Source of the DNA: Pseudomonadales bacterium
GTDB taxonomy: Bacteria > Pseudomonadota > Gammaproteobacteria > Pseudomonadales > IMCC2047
NCBI GenBank assembly: GCA_024234615.1
Contig: JACKNY010000002.1
Location: forward strand, 248,001-312,000
Reading direction: 5' to 3'
Length of the DNA: 64,000 bases
The position numbers were made by a program, and so were the translations under genes. Positions within the stretch are counted from its first letter, which is position 1, and every line of letters starts with the position of its first letter. Shown one piece after another: positions 52,998 to 63,142 of the stretch. The notes under the pieces are model-generated. The model saw nothing but the letters and a program-made list of their open reading frames with translations. It had not been told where the DNA came from and ran no database searches.

Positions 52998-54713
52998 ATG
53001 GCTCCACAAGATATAGCGGCAGTGCAATTAAGCGGTTTGGCGAAGCGCTTGGTGAGCGACCAAATCCTCAATGAAAAACAAGCTGTCGAAGCGTACCAAT
53101 ATTCGAAAAAGAACAAAATCCCCTTCGTTACTCACCTGGTGCAAAGTGGTTTAGCCAATAGCAAATCCATCGCTATCGTTGCCGCCGATGAATTTGGTAC
53201 GCCTCTGCTGGACTTATCTGTTTTTGATACAGAATTTTTCCCGAAGGAACTGGTTGATGCGAAATTAATTCGCAACCTGCATGCCCTGCCATTATTTAAG
53301 CGCGGCAACCGTTTGCACGTCGCTGTATCAGACCCCACTAACCTACAAGCCCTGGATGAGTTTAAGTTCAACACTGGCATATCGACCGATGCCATTTTGG
53401 TTGAGGAGTCCAAGCTTACGTCTGCCATTGAAAAATATCTGGATGATGCGGACGCCACGCTCGGCGACCTCGAAGACACCGACTTAGAGAATCTGGATAT
53501 TTCGGATGGTTCTGAGGAAGATGAGGATGATGGCGCCAGAGGGGCAGATGAAGCACCTATTGTTAAGTTTATTAACAAAATTTTATTAGATGCCATCAAA
53601 ACCGGGGCTTCGGATATTCACTTTGAGCCCTACGAAAAACGCTACCGTATTCGTTGTCGCACCGACGGTATTTTGCATGAGGTTGCCAATCCTCCATCGA
53701 ATCTTGCACCAAGGCTGGCTGCCAGATTGAAAGTAATGTCGCGTATGGATATTTCTGAGCGACGAATCCCCCAAGATGGCCGTATCAAGATGAAGCTTTC
53801 CAAGCAACGAGCCATTGATTTTCGTGTAAACACCCTGCCTACGCTGTGGGGAGAAAAGGTAGTGTTGCGGATTCTTGACCCGAGCAGCGCTAAAATGGGA
53901 ATCGATGCGCTGGGTTATGATGAGGATCAAAAAGAGCTTTACATGAAGGCGCTATCTCAACCGCAAGGTATGATTCTAGTTACCGGACCTACCGGTAGCG
54001 GTAAAACGGTTTCCCTATATACCGGCTTAAATATCCTTAACACCCCTGAGCGCAACATCTCAACCGCCGAAGACCCAGTAGAAATAAACTTAGAAGGTAT
54101 CAACCAGGTTCACGTCAACCACAAGGTCGGACTTGGTTTTCCGGAAGCGCTACGCTCATTTTTACGTCAAGACCCTGATATTGTCATGGTGGGCGAAATT
54201 CGAGATCTTGAAACTGCTGAAATTGCAATAAAAGCGGCGCAAACTGGACATTTGGTACTTTCTACACTACATACTAATAGTGCACCGGAGACGCTAACAC
54301 GTTTGCGCAATATGGGCGTACCTGCATTTAATATAGCAACCTCCGTAAGTTTGATTATCGCGCAACGTTTGGCACGTAGACTTTGTGAAAGTTGTAAAAA
54401 ACCAGCTGACATACCGCATGAAACCTTAATTGAAGAGGGTTTTACGGATGAAATGCTGCAAGGAAAAGAAATATTCTCACCCGGCGACGGCTGTAGCCAA
54501 TGTTTAAATGGCTATAAAGGCCGGGTCGGCATCTACGAGGTTGTGAAAGTAACGCCGGAAATTGGCCGCATTATTATGGAAGAAGGCAATTCTCTGGACA
54601 TTGCTTTAAAAGCTAAAGAAGAAGGCTTTAGAAATTTACGTGTATCGGGCTTAATGAAAGCCGCTCAGGGTATAACCAGCTTGGAAGAAGTCAATCGAGT
54701 GACGAAGGATTAG
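52998..54713 (+). CDS. pilB: type IV pilus assembly ATPase
   Basis: 571 aa. The N-terminal domain binds partners; the ATPase core has Walker A GPTGSGKT (near 331), an Asp box and Walker B (LRQDPDIVMVGEIRD) and the HTNSAPETLTRL region. A tetracysteine zinc site is visible (CESCKKP and CSQC). It powers pilus extension. First of pilB-pilC-pilD. Confidence 0.97.
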   Translation: MAPQDIAAVQLSGLAKRLVSDQILNEKQAVEAYQYSKKNKIPFVTHLVQSGLANSKSIAIVAADEFGTPLLDLSVFDTEFFPKELVDAKLIRNLHALPLFKRGNRLHVAVSDPTNLQALDEFKFNTGISTDAILVEESKLTSAIEKYLDDADATLGDLEDTDLENLDISDGSEEDEDDGARGADEAPIVKFINKILLDAIKTGASDIHFEPYEKRYRIRCRTDGILHEVANPPSNLAPRLAARLKVMSRMDISERRIPQDGRIKMKLSKQRAIDFRVNTLPTLWGEKVVLRILDPSSAKMGIDALGYDEDQKELYMKALSQPQGMILVTGPTGSGKTVSLYTGLNILNTPERNISTAEDPVEINLEGINQVHVNHKVGLGFPEALRSFLRQDPDIVMVGEIRDLETAEIAIKAAQTGHLVLSTLHTNSAPETLTRLRNMGVPAFNIATSVSLIIAQRLARRLCESCKKPADIPHETLIEEGFTDEMLQGKEIFSPGDGCSQCLNGYKGRVGIYEVVKVTPEIGRIIMEEGNSLDIALKAKEEGFRNLRVSGLMKAAQGITSLEEVNRVTKD

Positions 54714-54715
54714 CA

Positions 54716-55939
54716 ATGGCGACGAATACAGCGAAAAATTATACTTTTTCATGGCAAGGCACCGATAAAAAAGGGCAGAGAACCGATGGTGAAATTAATG
54801 GTGCCAATCTTGCCTTAGTTAAAGCGCAGTTGCGTAAACAGGGTATTAACCCTACCAAAGTGAGAAAAAAGCAAACTTCCATCTTTAGTGGGCCGAAAAA
54901 GAAAAAAATTACCGCTGGCGACATTACCCTTTTTACCCGCCAGATGGCGACCATGATGAGGGCTGGCGTCCCGTTGGTTCAGTCTTTCGATATTGTTGCG
55001 GATGGGCTGGATAATATTTCCCTGAAAGCACTTATCATGGAAATCAAAGGCGATGTATCCTCCGGCACTAACTTCGCTACCGCATTACGCAAACATCCCC
55101 GCCATTTTGATGATTTGTTTTGCAACCTTGTAGAATCAGGTGAGCATTCCGGTGCGTTGGAGACTATGCTGGACCGCTTAGCAACCTATAAAGAAAAAAG
55201 CGAAACGCTCAAGAAAAAGATCAAAAAAGCGATGACCTATCCCATTGCGGTGGTGGTTGTCGCCATTATTGTTACCGGAATACTGCTGGTAAAGGTTGTG
55301 CCCACCTTCGAAGAGCTGTTCCAGGGTTTTGGTGCTGAGTTACCCGCGTTCACTCAGTTTGTTATCGGAATTTCCAACGTCCTACAAGAATGGTGGTTCA
55401 TTTTTGTGCTGGGGCTCATTATTTTTATCATTGCATTTAGGGAAGCGAAACTGAGATCAAAGAAAGTGGCAAATGCAGTGGATCGATTCGTTTTGAAAAT
55501 TCCTGTCACCGGAGAAATTCTGGAAAAATCAATTTATGCGCGTTTCGCGAGAACGCTCTCCACCACTTTTGCAGCTGGTGTGCCACTGGTTGAAGCCCTG
55601 ACGTCAACAGCAGGCGCAGCCGGAAACGTAGTCTATGGCACCGCCATTAAACGTATTCGAGAAGACGTTGCTACAGGCCAGCAATTAAATTTTTCAATGC
55701 GCAATACCCGTGTTTTTCCCAATATGCTGATCCAAATGACGGCTATCGGCGAAGAATCGGGAGCATTGGATGAGATGCTAGATAAAGCCGCTGAATTCTA
55801 TGAAGAAGAAGTCGATAACGCCGTCGATAACCTAACGGCCTTGATGGAGCCGATGATTATGGCGGTATTGGGGGTGGTCATTGGAGGCCTCATTGTGGCT
55901 ATGTATCTCCCCATCTTCAAAATGGGCTCTGTGGTTTAA
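54716..55939 (+). CDS. pilC: type IV pilus inner-membrane platform protein
   Basis: 407 aa with two T2SSF domains, each with a PxxxP-type cytoplasmic segment and membrane helices (YPIAVVVVAIIVTGILLVKVVP; LMEPMIMAVLGVVIGGLIVAMYLPIF). The N-terminal SWQGTDKKGQRTDGEI motif is typical. It couples PilB to the growing pilus. It starts 2 bp after pilB. Confidence 0.97.
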   Translation: MATNTAKNYTFSWQGTDKKGQRTDGEINGANLALVKAQLRKQGINPTKVRKKQTSIFSGPKKKKITAGDITLFTRQMATMMRAGVPLVQSFDIVADGLDNISLKALIMEIKGDVSSGTNFATALRKHPRHFDDLFCNLVESGEHSGALETMLDRLATYKEKSETLKKKIKKAMTYPIAVVVVAIIVTGILLVKVVPTFEELFQGFGAELPAFTQFVIGISNVLQEWWFIFVLGLIIFIIAFREAKLRSKKVANAVDRFVLKIPVTGEILEKSIYARFARTLSTTFAAGVPLVEALTSTAGAAGNVVYGTAIKRIREDVATGQQLNFSMRNTRVFPNMLIQMTAIGEESGALDEMLDKAAEFYEEEVDNAVDNLTALMEPMIMAVLGVVIGGLIVAMYLPIFKMGSVV

Positions 55940-55956
55940 ACGTAACCATCCAAACA

Positions 55957-56841
55957 ATGCATGTAGTTAATTTCTTAGCCACCAACCTGTTTGCATTGGT
56001 TGCGGTAACCGGGCTCCTTGGTCTCTTAGTTGGCAGTTTTTTAAATGTTGTTATCTATCGCGTGCCGCTTATGCTGCAACGCGAATGGGAATCGCAATGT
56101 CAGGAGTTCATCAGCGAAAATAACTCCGCGGCAGTCGCGACCAACCCAGCGCCTTTTAACCTGCTGCATCCCAACTCACATTGCCCCCACTGCGAAGCAC
56201 CAATTCGTGCCTGGCAGAATATACCTATCATTAGTTACCTTTTTTTGGGCGGTCGATGCGCGCAGTGTAAAACTTCGATTTCCATACGCTACCCTATTAT
56301 CGAAGCTATTACTGGAATTCTTTCCTGCGTAGCAGTTTGGTACTTTGGCGCCACCTGGCAAGCCGCTGCCATGTTGCTTCTCAGCTGGGCATTGATTGCT
56401 TTAACCATGATTGATTTCGATCACCAGTTGCTCCCAGACAACATAACACTTCCGTTACTTTGGTTGGGTCTGGTCGCAAATAGCTTTGGGCTATTTTGTA
56501 CCCTACCCGATGCACTCTGGGGTGCGATATTCGGATATTTAAGCTTGTGGTCGATTTATTGGGGCTTTAAGTTACTTACCGGCAAGGAAGGCATGGGTTA
56601 CGGTGACTTTAAGCTATTGGCAATGTTGGGTGCCTGGTTCGGTTGGCAGCTGTTGCCGATGATTATTCTGTTGTCCTCCTTGGTTGGAGCAGTCGTCGGT
56701 ATTTTCATCATGATATTAAAACATAAAGGTAAAAGCGTCCCGATTCCTTTTGGCCCATACCTCGCCGCTGCGGGTTGGATAGCCGCTCTTTGGGGCGAGC
56801 AATTAACTCAAGCCTATTTGAAGTTTGCTGGGCTGAATTAG
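55957..56841 (+). CDS. pilD: prepilin peptidase and methylase
   Basis: 294 aa. It cleaves the prepilin leader and methylates the new N-terminus. Seen are the start GLLVGSFLNVVIYRVP, the cytoplasmic zinc site HCPHCEAP/RCAQCKTS, and the catalytic Asp pair in LTMIDFDHQLLPD and GMGYGDFKLLAMLGAWFGW. Last of the pil genes here; coaE follows after 160 bp. Confidence 0.97.
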   Translation: MHVVNFLATNLFALVAVTGLLGLLVGSFLNVVIYRVPLMLQREWESQCQEFISENNSAAVATNPAPFNLLHPNSHCPHCEAPIRAWQNIPIISYLFLGGRCAQCKTSISIRYPIIEAITGILSCVAVWYFGATWQAAAMLLLSWALIALTMIDFDHQLLPDNITLPLLWLGLVANSFGLFCTLPDALWGAIFGYLSLWSIYWGFKLLTGKEGMGYGDFKLLAMLGAWFGWQLLPMIILLSSLVGAVVGIFIMILKHKGKSVPIPFGPYLAAAGWIAALWGEQLTQAYLKFAGLN

Positions 56842-57003
56842 TAAGGGGGCTTCCTTTCCCTCACACCAGCCCCAAATAGAGAGGGGGTTTCACACCAAGC
56901 TGGAATTTTTGATCCCTAGGGTACCACTCGCAATATGCGCTAAAACCATTTATTCTCTGCCTCTCGATCTTTCCGCTAATTTAAACTTCAAACGTCCATT
57001 GCC

Positions 57004-57606
57004 ATGTATGTAGTAGGCCTTACAGGTGGTATCGGCAGCGGTAAAAGTACCGTCGCCAACATCTTCTCCGAGCTTGGTATTCAAATAGTGGATGCCGACT
57101 TATCTGCACGGGCTGTTGTAACACCTAGCAGTCCGGCATTAAAGAAAATAGCCGAGCAATTTGGTGCAAATGTCATCTTGACTAACGGCCATCTAGACCG
57201 TAAAGCGCTACGTGCCAAAGTGTTTAGCGATGAACAGGCACTCAAGTGGTTGGAGGCGTTGCTCCACCCTCTCATTCGATTGCATATCGAGCAACAGTTA
57301 CAAAATAGTTCGTCTGCCTATACCATTCTAGAGTCACCTCTATTATTGGAAACTAACCAGCATGAAATGACCGATAGAATTCTGGTTATTGATGTTCCAG
57401 AAGACGTGCAAATAGCAAGGGCCCTGCGTCGGGATAATAGTAATGAAAAGGAAATCAGAAAAATCATGTCAGCCCAGTGCAGTCGAGAATCGCGCTTAGC
57501 AATGGCGGATGATATCATTGTTAACGATCAAAAATTGGAAACCCTGACACCCTTTGTACAGGCACTACACCAACAATACTTAAATTTTGCAAAAGACAAA
57601 CCATGA
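57004..57606 (+). CDS. coaE: dephospho-CoA kinase
   Basis: 200 aa. The last step of CoA synthesis. P-loop GLTGGIGSGKSTVAN at the N-terminus, then the DADLSARAVV and LEALLHPLIR regions typical of CoaE. Overlaps yacG by 4 bp. The pilD-coaE-yacG order is common in gammaproteobacteria. Confidence 0.96.
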   Translation: MYVVGLTGGIGSGKSTVANIFSELGIQIVDADLSARAVVTPSSPALKKIAEQFGANVILTNGHLDRKALRAKVFSDEQALKWLEALLHPLIRLHIEQQLQNSSSAYTILESPLLLETNQHEMTDRILVIDVPEDVQIARALRRDNSNEKEIRKIMSAQCSRESRLAMADDIIVNDQKLETLTPFVQALHQQYLNFAKDKP

Positions 57607-57809
57607 CCAAAACCGCCACCATCATACCCTGCCCCACCTGTAAAAAGTCTGTTATCTGGAGCGAGAAAGAACCCTTTCGCCCATTTTGCTCTGAACGTTG
57701 CAAGCTGATTGATCTCGGCGAATGGGCCAGTGGTGGACATAGTATTCCGGGAGACCCAGTCATGCCAACGGATCACCTCCAAGGCTATGAGGGTCTGGAT
57801 CAAGACTAA
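57603..57809 (+). CDS. yacG: DNA gyrase inhibitor YacG
   Basis: 68 aa. A four-Cys zinc finger (CPTCKKS and FCSERCKLIDLGEW) and an acidic C-terminal tail. The family binds GyrB and blocks DNA binding. Overlaps the end of coaE. Confidence 0.93.
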   Translation: MTKTATIIPCPTCKKSVIWSEKEPFRPFCSERCKLIDLGEWASGGHSIPGDPVMPTDHLQGYEGLDQD

Positions 57810-57891
57810 ACGAGTTTTCGGGCTTGTACGCACCCTTCTCCCTCCGGGAGCAGGTTAGGATGAGGGCACTAAAATATAAACCCAGAAAGTA

Positions 57892-59472
57892 TTAGTGCTC
57901 TCGCGTAGGATTAAATTCAACCTCGGGCCAACGTTCCTCTGAGAGGGAAAGATTGGCTCTGCTCGGGGCTAAATAAGTCAAATAATCACCGCCATCCCAG
58001 GCCAGATTATCATGCGCTTTACGCTTAAATTCTTCTAGTTTTTTGCTATCGCTACATTCGATCCAACGCGCGGTAAATACATTTACCGGCTCATAGCTAC
58101 ACTCAACTTTATACTCATCCAAAAGTCGGTAGGCTACCACGTCAAATTGCAAGACTCCGACGGCACCCACAATGATGTCATTATTACGCAGAGGCAAAAA
58201 TACCTGTGTTGAGCCTTCTTCCGATAATTGCTTCAGCCCTTTTTGGAGCTGCTTCATTTTTAATGGATCTTTCAGTCGCACCCGGCGGAACAGCTCCGGC
58301 GCGAAATGAGGAATACCAGTGAACTGTAAATCTTCTCCGCTGGTAAACGTATCGCCAATCTGTATCGTACCATGGTTGTGTAATCCCAGAATGTCACCGG
58401 ACCAGGCTTCATCGACATGGGATCTTTCGCCAGCAAAAAAGGTCAGGGCATCGGAAATCCTAACGTCTTTCCCCGTGCGGGTATGACGCATTTTCATCCC
58501 CTTGGTGTATTGCCCTGAACAGATTCTCAGGAAGGCAATACGATCACGATGGTTAGGATCCATGTTGGCCTGAATCTTAAAAATAAACCCGCTAAAACTT
58601 TCTTCTTTGGCATCAACTAATCGCTGATTCGTTGCTCGCGGTAAAGGACTGGGCGCATACTCAACAAAACCATCCAACATTTCCCGTACACCAAAATTCC
58701 CCAGCGCGGTGCCAAAGTAAACTGGTGTTAGTTTTCCATCGAGATAGTCTTGCAAATTAAATTCATGGCTAGCGCCACGCACCAGCTCCACCTCTTCCCG
58801 CAGCTCCTCGATATGGTCTTTCAGGACTATTTCCGCTTCTTTACTGGCCAGACCATTAACTTGCCTGTCAGCCTGAATGGTATGTCCTTGTCCCTGCGCA
58901 TAGAGATGGATGGTATCAGTATAGAGGTTATATACGCCCTTAAACTGTTTGCCCATACCAATCGGCCAGGTGATCGGCGCACAATGTATCTTGAGTACGT
59001 CTTCGACTTCATCTAACAAGTCAACAGGATTACGGATATCACGATCCATTTTGTTGATAAAAGTCAGTATGGGAGTGTCGCGTAAGCGACAAACATCCAT
59101 AAGTTTAATTGTTCTATCCTCTACGCCCTTGGCACCATCAATCACCATAAGCACCGAGTCAACCGCCGTCAACGTACGATAAGTATCCTCGGAAAAATCC
59201 TCGTGCCCAGGCGTATCCAGTAAATTAACGATACGATCTTTATAAGGGAACTGCATAACAGAGGAGGTCACGGAAATACCGCGTTGTTTTTCCATCTCCA
59301 TCCAGTCCGAGGTCGCATGCCGTCCAGACTTTTTCCCTTTTACGGTGCCAGCCGTTTGAATGGCATTGCCGAATAATAGCAGTTTCTCTGTAATAGTTGT
59401 TTTACCCGCATCGGGGTGCGAGATTATCGCAAAGGTGCGCCGCTTAGCGACTTCCTGATCAAGTATGTTCAT
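57892..59472 (-). CDS. prfC: peptide chain release factor 3
   Basis: 526 aa. This GTPase recycles RF1 and RF2. G1 SHPDAGKTTITEKLL, switch with GISVTSSVMQF, G3 DTPGHEDFSEDTYR and G4 NKMDRD are present, followed by the RF3-specific domains. Convergent with yacG. Confidence 0.97.
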   Translation of the reverse strand: MNILDQEVAKRRTFAIISHPDAGKTTITEKLLLFGNAIQTAGTVKGKKSGRHATSDWMEMEKQRGISVTSSVMQFPYKDRIVNLLDTPGHEDFSEDTYRTLTAVDSVLMVIDGAKGVEDRTIKLMDVCRLRDTPILTFINKMDRDIRNPVDLLDEVEDVLKIHCAPITWPIGMGKQFKGVYNLYTDTIHLYAQGQGHTIQADRQVNGLASKEAEIVLKDHIEELREEVELVRGASHEFNLQDYLDGKLTPVYFGTALGNFGVREMLDGFVEYAPSPLPRATNQRLVDAKEESFSGFIFKIQANMDPNHRDRIAFLRICSGQYTKGMKMRHTRTGKDVRISDALTFFAGERSHVDEAWSGDILGLHNHGTIQIGDTFTSGEDLQFTGIPHFAPELFRRVRLKDPLKMKQLQKGLKQLSEEGSTQVFLPLRNNDIIVGAVGVLQFDVVAYRLLDEYKVECSYEPVNVFTARWIECSDSKKLEEFKRKAHDNLAWDGGDYLTYLAPSRANLSLSEERWPEVEFNPTREH

Positions 59473-59541
59473 AGTAATCTGGCATTAACCGTAATTAACA
59501 AAGGCGGCGTATTATATAGGATTGGTAAAAATAGCGGGCAT

Positions 59542-59571
59542 AAAAAAGCCCCTTTTTGCAAAGGGGCTTTT
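59542..59571. terminator. bidirectional stem-loop terminator
   Basis: GCCCCTTT (59548-59555) and AAAGGGGC (59560-59567) with loop TTGC; A-run before and T-run after, so it can end transcripts on both strands. It serves the PuuD-like gene (minus strand). Confidence 0.8.
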
Positions 59572-59587
59572 CGCGCTTTAAAGACTA

Positions 59588-60232
59588 CTAAAGAAAGGTC
59601 AGCACACCAAAGAGTACAACTGTCAGCGCCAGGCTGCTGTGGATTACGCCCATAACACTTGTCATCGGGCCCATTTTACCAACAATGGCATTGATCTCTA
59701 ACGCCGCAATGATAGCCATTGCTATCCATAGGCCCGTAGAGTATCCAGTATTCGCGATGGCATGGCTAACTTGACCTAAGCTCTGCCCGTGCTGAGACCC
59801 TAACATACCGAATAGCATACCGGCGGAAAACAACGTGTTGGTGCGCGACGCCAGCAATGCTTTTGCGCCAGCAGCAGCGGCATCACCTTCAATCATACCT
59901 AAAGCAATTTTCTGCTTAGGCCAAATAATCAACCAAACATTGATAAACATCAGCGTCCCCATTAATGCCCCGACGATGATGTAAGGATTGGTGTAACCGA
60001 CTCGGATGACGCCTTCAAGCAATATTGCTCCAGTAATAAAAGTGAACATTGCTCCCCAACGAAACCACCAGAGCGCGCTTGGCGCTAGTTTAGCTTTGGC
60101 GTCAGCCAACCCCTCGGCGCTAGCTTGTTTAAAGTAGCCGCCCTGGATGAAATTAAAGTAATACAACAGCCCGATCCAAGTAATACCAAATAGGACGTGC
60201 GCCCAACGAAAAAGAAAGTTTAAAAATTCCAT
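59588..60232 (-). CDS. PuuD-like membrane protein (urate hydroxylase membrane domain)
   Basis: 214 aa with about six membrane helices. The start (NFLFRWAHVLFGITWIGLLYYFNFIQGGYF) and LWWFRWGAMFTFITGAILL resemble the membrane part of the urate hydroxylase PuuD, but the C-terminal cytochrome c part of that protein is missing. Several His could bind haem. Stand-alone versions like this are found in other bacteria; function unknown. Confidence 0.7.
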   Translation of the reverse strand: MEFLNFLFRWAHVLFGITWIGLLYYFNFIQGGYFKQASAEGLADAKAKLAPSALWWFRWGAMFTFITGAILLEGVIRVGYTNPYIIVGALMGTLMFINVWLIIWPKQKIALGMIEGDAAAAGAKALLASRTNTLFSAGMLFGMLGSQHGQSLGQVSHAIANTGYSTGLWIAMAIIAALEINAIVGKMGPMTSVMGVIHSSLALTVVLFGVLTFL

Positions 60233-60386
60233 CGTTATTTCCCCTACGAGTTAGTGGGTTTATTTTAGTGAAAACAGCCTGTCTGTTAAATTTTGCTTAT
60301 CATTCTAATCATTCATATCGAAAATAAAAAGTAAAATTCTCATTCAATGTACCTAGCCAATGAAGAGATAACCATCCTGATTTAAA

Positions 60387-60412
60387 AGAAAAAACCCCGC
60401 AAAATGCGGGGT
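60387..60412 (-). terminator. groEL terminator
   Basis: ACCCCGC (60394-60400) and GCGGGGT (60406-60412) with a short A/T loop; on the minus strand a T-run follows. It lies 30 bp after the groEL stop. Confidence 0.85.
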
Positions 60413-60442
60413 TTTAATACTTCCTTTGGACTAAAGGCAGTG

Positions 60443-62089
60443 CTACATCATACCGCCCATACCGCCCATACCGCCCATACCACTCATGTCAGGCATAGCG
60501 GGTTTATTATCATCTGGGGCATCAGTTACCATGCATTCAGTGGTAATCATGAGGCCAGCAACAGAAGCCGCATTTTGTAATGCAGTCCGTGTTACTTTAG
60601 CCGGATCAAGAATACCCATTTCCAGCATGCTACCATATTCTCCAGTTCCAGCATTGTAGCCATAGTCGTCAGTACCGGCCTTAACTTTATCCAATACCAC
60701 AGAGGCTTCATCACCTGCGTTAGCGACGATTTGACGTAGCGGCGCTTCCATCGCACGGCGAGCCAGATGAATACCGACGGTTTGATCGTCATTATCACCT
60801 TTCAGCCCTTCAATTGCCTGTAGTACACGCACCAGCGCAACACCACCACCAGCAACCACGCCCTCTTCCACCGCAGCACGAGTTGAATGCAGGGCGTCTT
60901 CCACCCGTGCTTTCTTCTCTTTCATTTCGATTTCAGTCGTAGCGCCAACTTTAATAACCGCAACCCCACCAGCCAGCTTGGCCACACGCTCTTGCAACTT
61001 CTCACGATCATAATCAGAAGAAGTCTCTTCTATTTGATTACGAATCTGGCCAACGCGCGCTTCGATATCGGCAGCTTGCCCAGCACCATCAATAATTGTA
61101 GTGTTTTCTTTATTGATGCTGATACGCTTTGCAGAACCCAGATCTTCCAAGGTAGCGCCTTCTAAACTCAGGCCTACTTCTTCAGAAATTACGGTACCAC
61201 CGGTTAATACAGCAATATCTTGCAGCATTGCTTTGCGTCGATCACCAAACCCTGGCGCTTTCACAGCAGCAACTTTCATGATACCGCGCATATTATTAAC
61301 CACCAAGGTTGCTAATGCTTCGCCTTCAACATCTTCGGCAATCACTAACAGAGGTTTGCCGGACTTGGCGACAGACTCTAACAGCGGCAGCATTTCACGA
61401 ATGTTGGAGATTTTTTTATCAACTAACAGAATATAAGGCGCTTCCAGCTCAACACCCATGGTTTCCTGGCTATTGATAAAGTAAGGAGACAGATATCCAC
61501 GATCAAACTGCATACCTTCAACGACATCCAGTTCATTCTCTAAACCACTGCCTTCTTCGACAGTGATCACACCTTCTTTACCTACTTTTTCCATCGCTTC
61601 AGCAATGATGTCGCCGACAGCTGAATCGCTATTCGCCGAAATAGTACCAACCTGCGCAATTGCTTTGCTATCCGCACAGGGCTTGGACATTTCCTGCAAG
61701 TGACCTACTGCAGCGATAACCGCTTTATCGATACCACGCTTAAGATCCATCGGGTTCATGCCCGCAGCTACCGCTTTCAAGCCTTCGGCCATAATCGCTT
61801 GCGCCAATACTGTAGCTGTCGTAGTGCCGTCACCAGCGATATCCGAGGTTTGGGAAGCGACTTCCTTCACCATCTGGGCACCCATATTTTCAAACTTATC
61901 CTTTAATTCAATTTCCTTGGCAACCGATACACCGTCTTTGGTCACAGTCGGTGCGCCGAAAGATTTATCCAGCACTACGTTACGACCTTTTGGACCCAAG
62001 GTTACTTTTACTGCATCCGCTAGGATGTTCACGCCAGCAACCAGCTTTTTACGGGCTGAATCGCCAAACAATACGTCTTTAGCAGCCAT
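60443..62089 (-). CDS. groEL: chaperonin GroEL
   Basis: 548 aa, the standard length. It starts MAAKDVLFGDSARKKLVAGV, has the ATP-binding GDGTTTATVLAQA stretch and ends in the GGM repeats (GMGGMGGMGGMM). Second gene of groES-groEL. Confidence 0.99.
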   Translation of the reverse strand: MAAKDVLFGDSARKKLVAGVNILADAVKVTLGPKGRNVVLDKSFGAPTVTKDGVSVAKEIELKDKFENMGAQMVKEVASQTSDIAGDGTTTATVLAQAIMAEGLKAVAAGMNPMDLKRGIDKAVIAAVGHLQEMSKPCADSKAIAQVGTISANSDSAVGDIIAEAMEKVGKEGVITVEEGSGLENELDVVEGMQFDRGYLSPYFINSQETMGVELEAPYILLVDKKISNIREMLPLLESVAKSGKPLLVIAEDVEGEALATLVVNNMRGIMKVAAVKAPGFGDRRKAMLQDIAVLTGGTVISEEVGLSLEGATLEDLGSAKRISINKENTTIIDGAGQAADIEARVGQIRNQIEETSSDYDREKLQERVAKLAGGVAVIKVGATTEIEMKEKKARVEDALHSTRAAVEEGVVAGGGVALVRVLQAIEGLKGDNDDQTVGIHLARRAMEAPLRQIVANAGDEASVVLDKVKAGTDDYGYNAGTGEYGSMLEMGILDPAKVTRTALQNAASVAGLMITTECMVTDAPDDNKPAMPDMSGMGGMGGMGGMM

Positions 62090-62137
62090 TTTTCTTTCCT
62101 TTAAATAAATTTTTCATCAACATAAACTTTGAAAGGA

Positions 62138-62431
62138 TTAACCTTCGATAACGCCGTATATTTCGCTTTCGCTTAAAATCAGCAGTTCTTCACCGTCCAC
62201 CTTGATAGTATTACTGCCGGCATATTTACCGAAAATCACTTTATCGCCTACCTTAACCGCTAAGGCACGGACGTCACCATTATCGAGGACCTTGCCTTCA
62301 CCTATCGCTACCACGACACCCTGATTGGGTTTTTCTGTGGCAGAACCGGGCAATACGATACCACCAGCTGTGGTGGTCTCTTCTTCCTCCCGACGAACAA
62401 CGATTCGGTCGTATAAAGGACGAATTTTCAT
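62138..62431 (-). CDS. groES: co-chaperonin GroES
   Basis: 97 aa from the ATG at 62431 (AGGAGAG upstream; the open frame runs 25 codons further but MKIRPLYDRIVVRR is the family start). The mobile loop (EETTTAGGIVLPGSA) is intact. First gene of the operon with a heat-shock promoter about 150 bp upstream. Confidence 0.98.
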   Translation of the reverse strand: MKIRPLYDRIVVRREEEETTTAGGIVLPGSATEKPNQGVVVAIGEGKVLDNGDVRALAVKVGDKVIFGKYAGSNTIKVDGEELLILSESEIYGVIEG

Positions 62432-62579
62432 TGTGCACACTCTCCTGACATGAATTGAAAACAGTTCTATAAGGCCTGATAGCCATTTCTTTAAGACACA
62501 GACCAATTATTGAGCTCAAATAGTAAACAACCCGAATTGACAGATTCTAAAACCATCTGAGTCTCAAGGCTGTGCAGCA

Positions 62580-62608
62580 TAAATGGGGGTAGTTGATAGG
62601 ATTTCAAC
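62580..62608 (-). promoter_or_regulatory. sigma-32 heat-shock promoter of groES-groEL
   Basis: On the minus strand GTTGAAA (62602-62608) and CCCCATTTA (62580-62588) are separated by 13 bp, against the sigma-32 consensus CTTGAAA-N13/14-CCCCATNTA. Only the first base of the -35 differs. Confidence 0.85.
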
Positions 62609-62680
62609 GTCTAGCGATAAAGATTTTTATATTTTTTTAACCTTCACAATAATCAAAGGTATGGCCAGTTACGGCTCTGA

Positions 62681-63142
62681 CTATTTCAGCTTCTTACGGT
62701 CATCATCATCAGACTCAAATTCACCTTCAATAATATCATCCGCCTGGTAATCTCCTCGCCTCATACCTGCGTGCACCGTAAATGCAGAGCTCATACTCAC
62801 ACGGCTAACGACAGCTTTCACTAACCATTGGCGAGTAATTGGAATTAAACAAGCAAAACCGATGAAATCAGTAATAAATCCTGGCGTTATCAAGAGCGTA
62901 CCGCCCACGGCTAAACAGATTCCTTCTATCATTTCTTGCAACGGCAGGGCACCGCGATCTATTTGTTCTCGCGCCCGAAATAGAGTCGATAAGCCTTGTT
63001 GCCGAAGCATAACACTTCCCACCAAAGCCGTTAGAACTACTAACGCAGCCGTGTTTAGCGTTCCAATGTTGCTCCCTACCTCAATCAGTAACATAATTTC
63101 GGCGATAGGCAAAACAACAAAGAGTAGAAATAATAATTTCAT
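62681..63142 (-). CDS. fxsA: FxsA-family membrane protein
   Basis: 153 aa. The first 100 residues hold membrane segments (LLFLLFVVLPIAEIMLLIEV; AALVVLTALVGSVMLR) and the motif GGTLLITPGFITDFIGF typical of FxsA. The C-terminal tail is charged and acidic. In E. coli fxsA is also near groES and affects phage F exclusion. Confidence 0.92.
   Translation of the reverse strand: MKLLFLLFVVLPIAEIMLLIEVGSNIGTLNTAALVVLTALVGSVMLRQQGLSTLFRAREQIDRGALPLQEMIEGICLAVGGTLLITPGFITDFIGFACLIPITRQWLVKAVVSRVSMSSAFTVHAGMRRGDYQADDIIEGEFESDDDDRKKLK

Noticed and set aside
62540..62580. CTTGAGA near 62560 (minus strand) as -35 of a heat-shock promoter
   Set aside because: It lies downstream of the CCCCATTTA box, the wrong order. 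GTTGAAA at 62602-62608 with 13-bp spacing fits instead.
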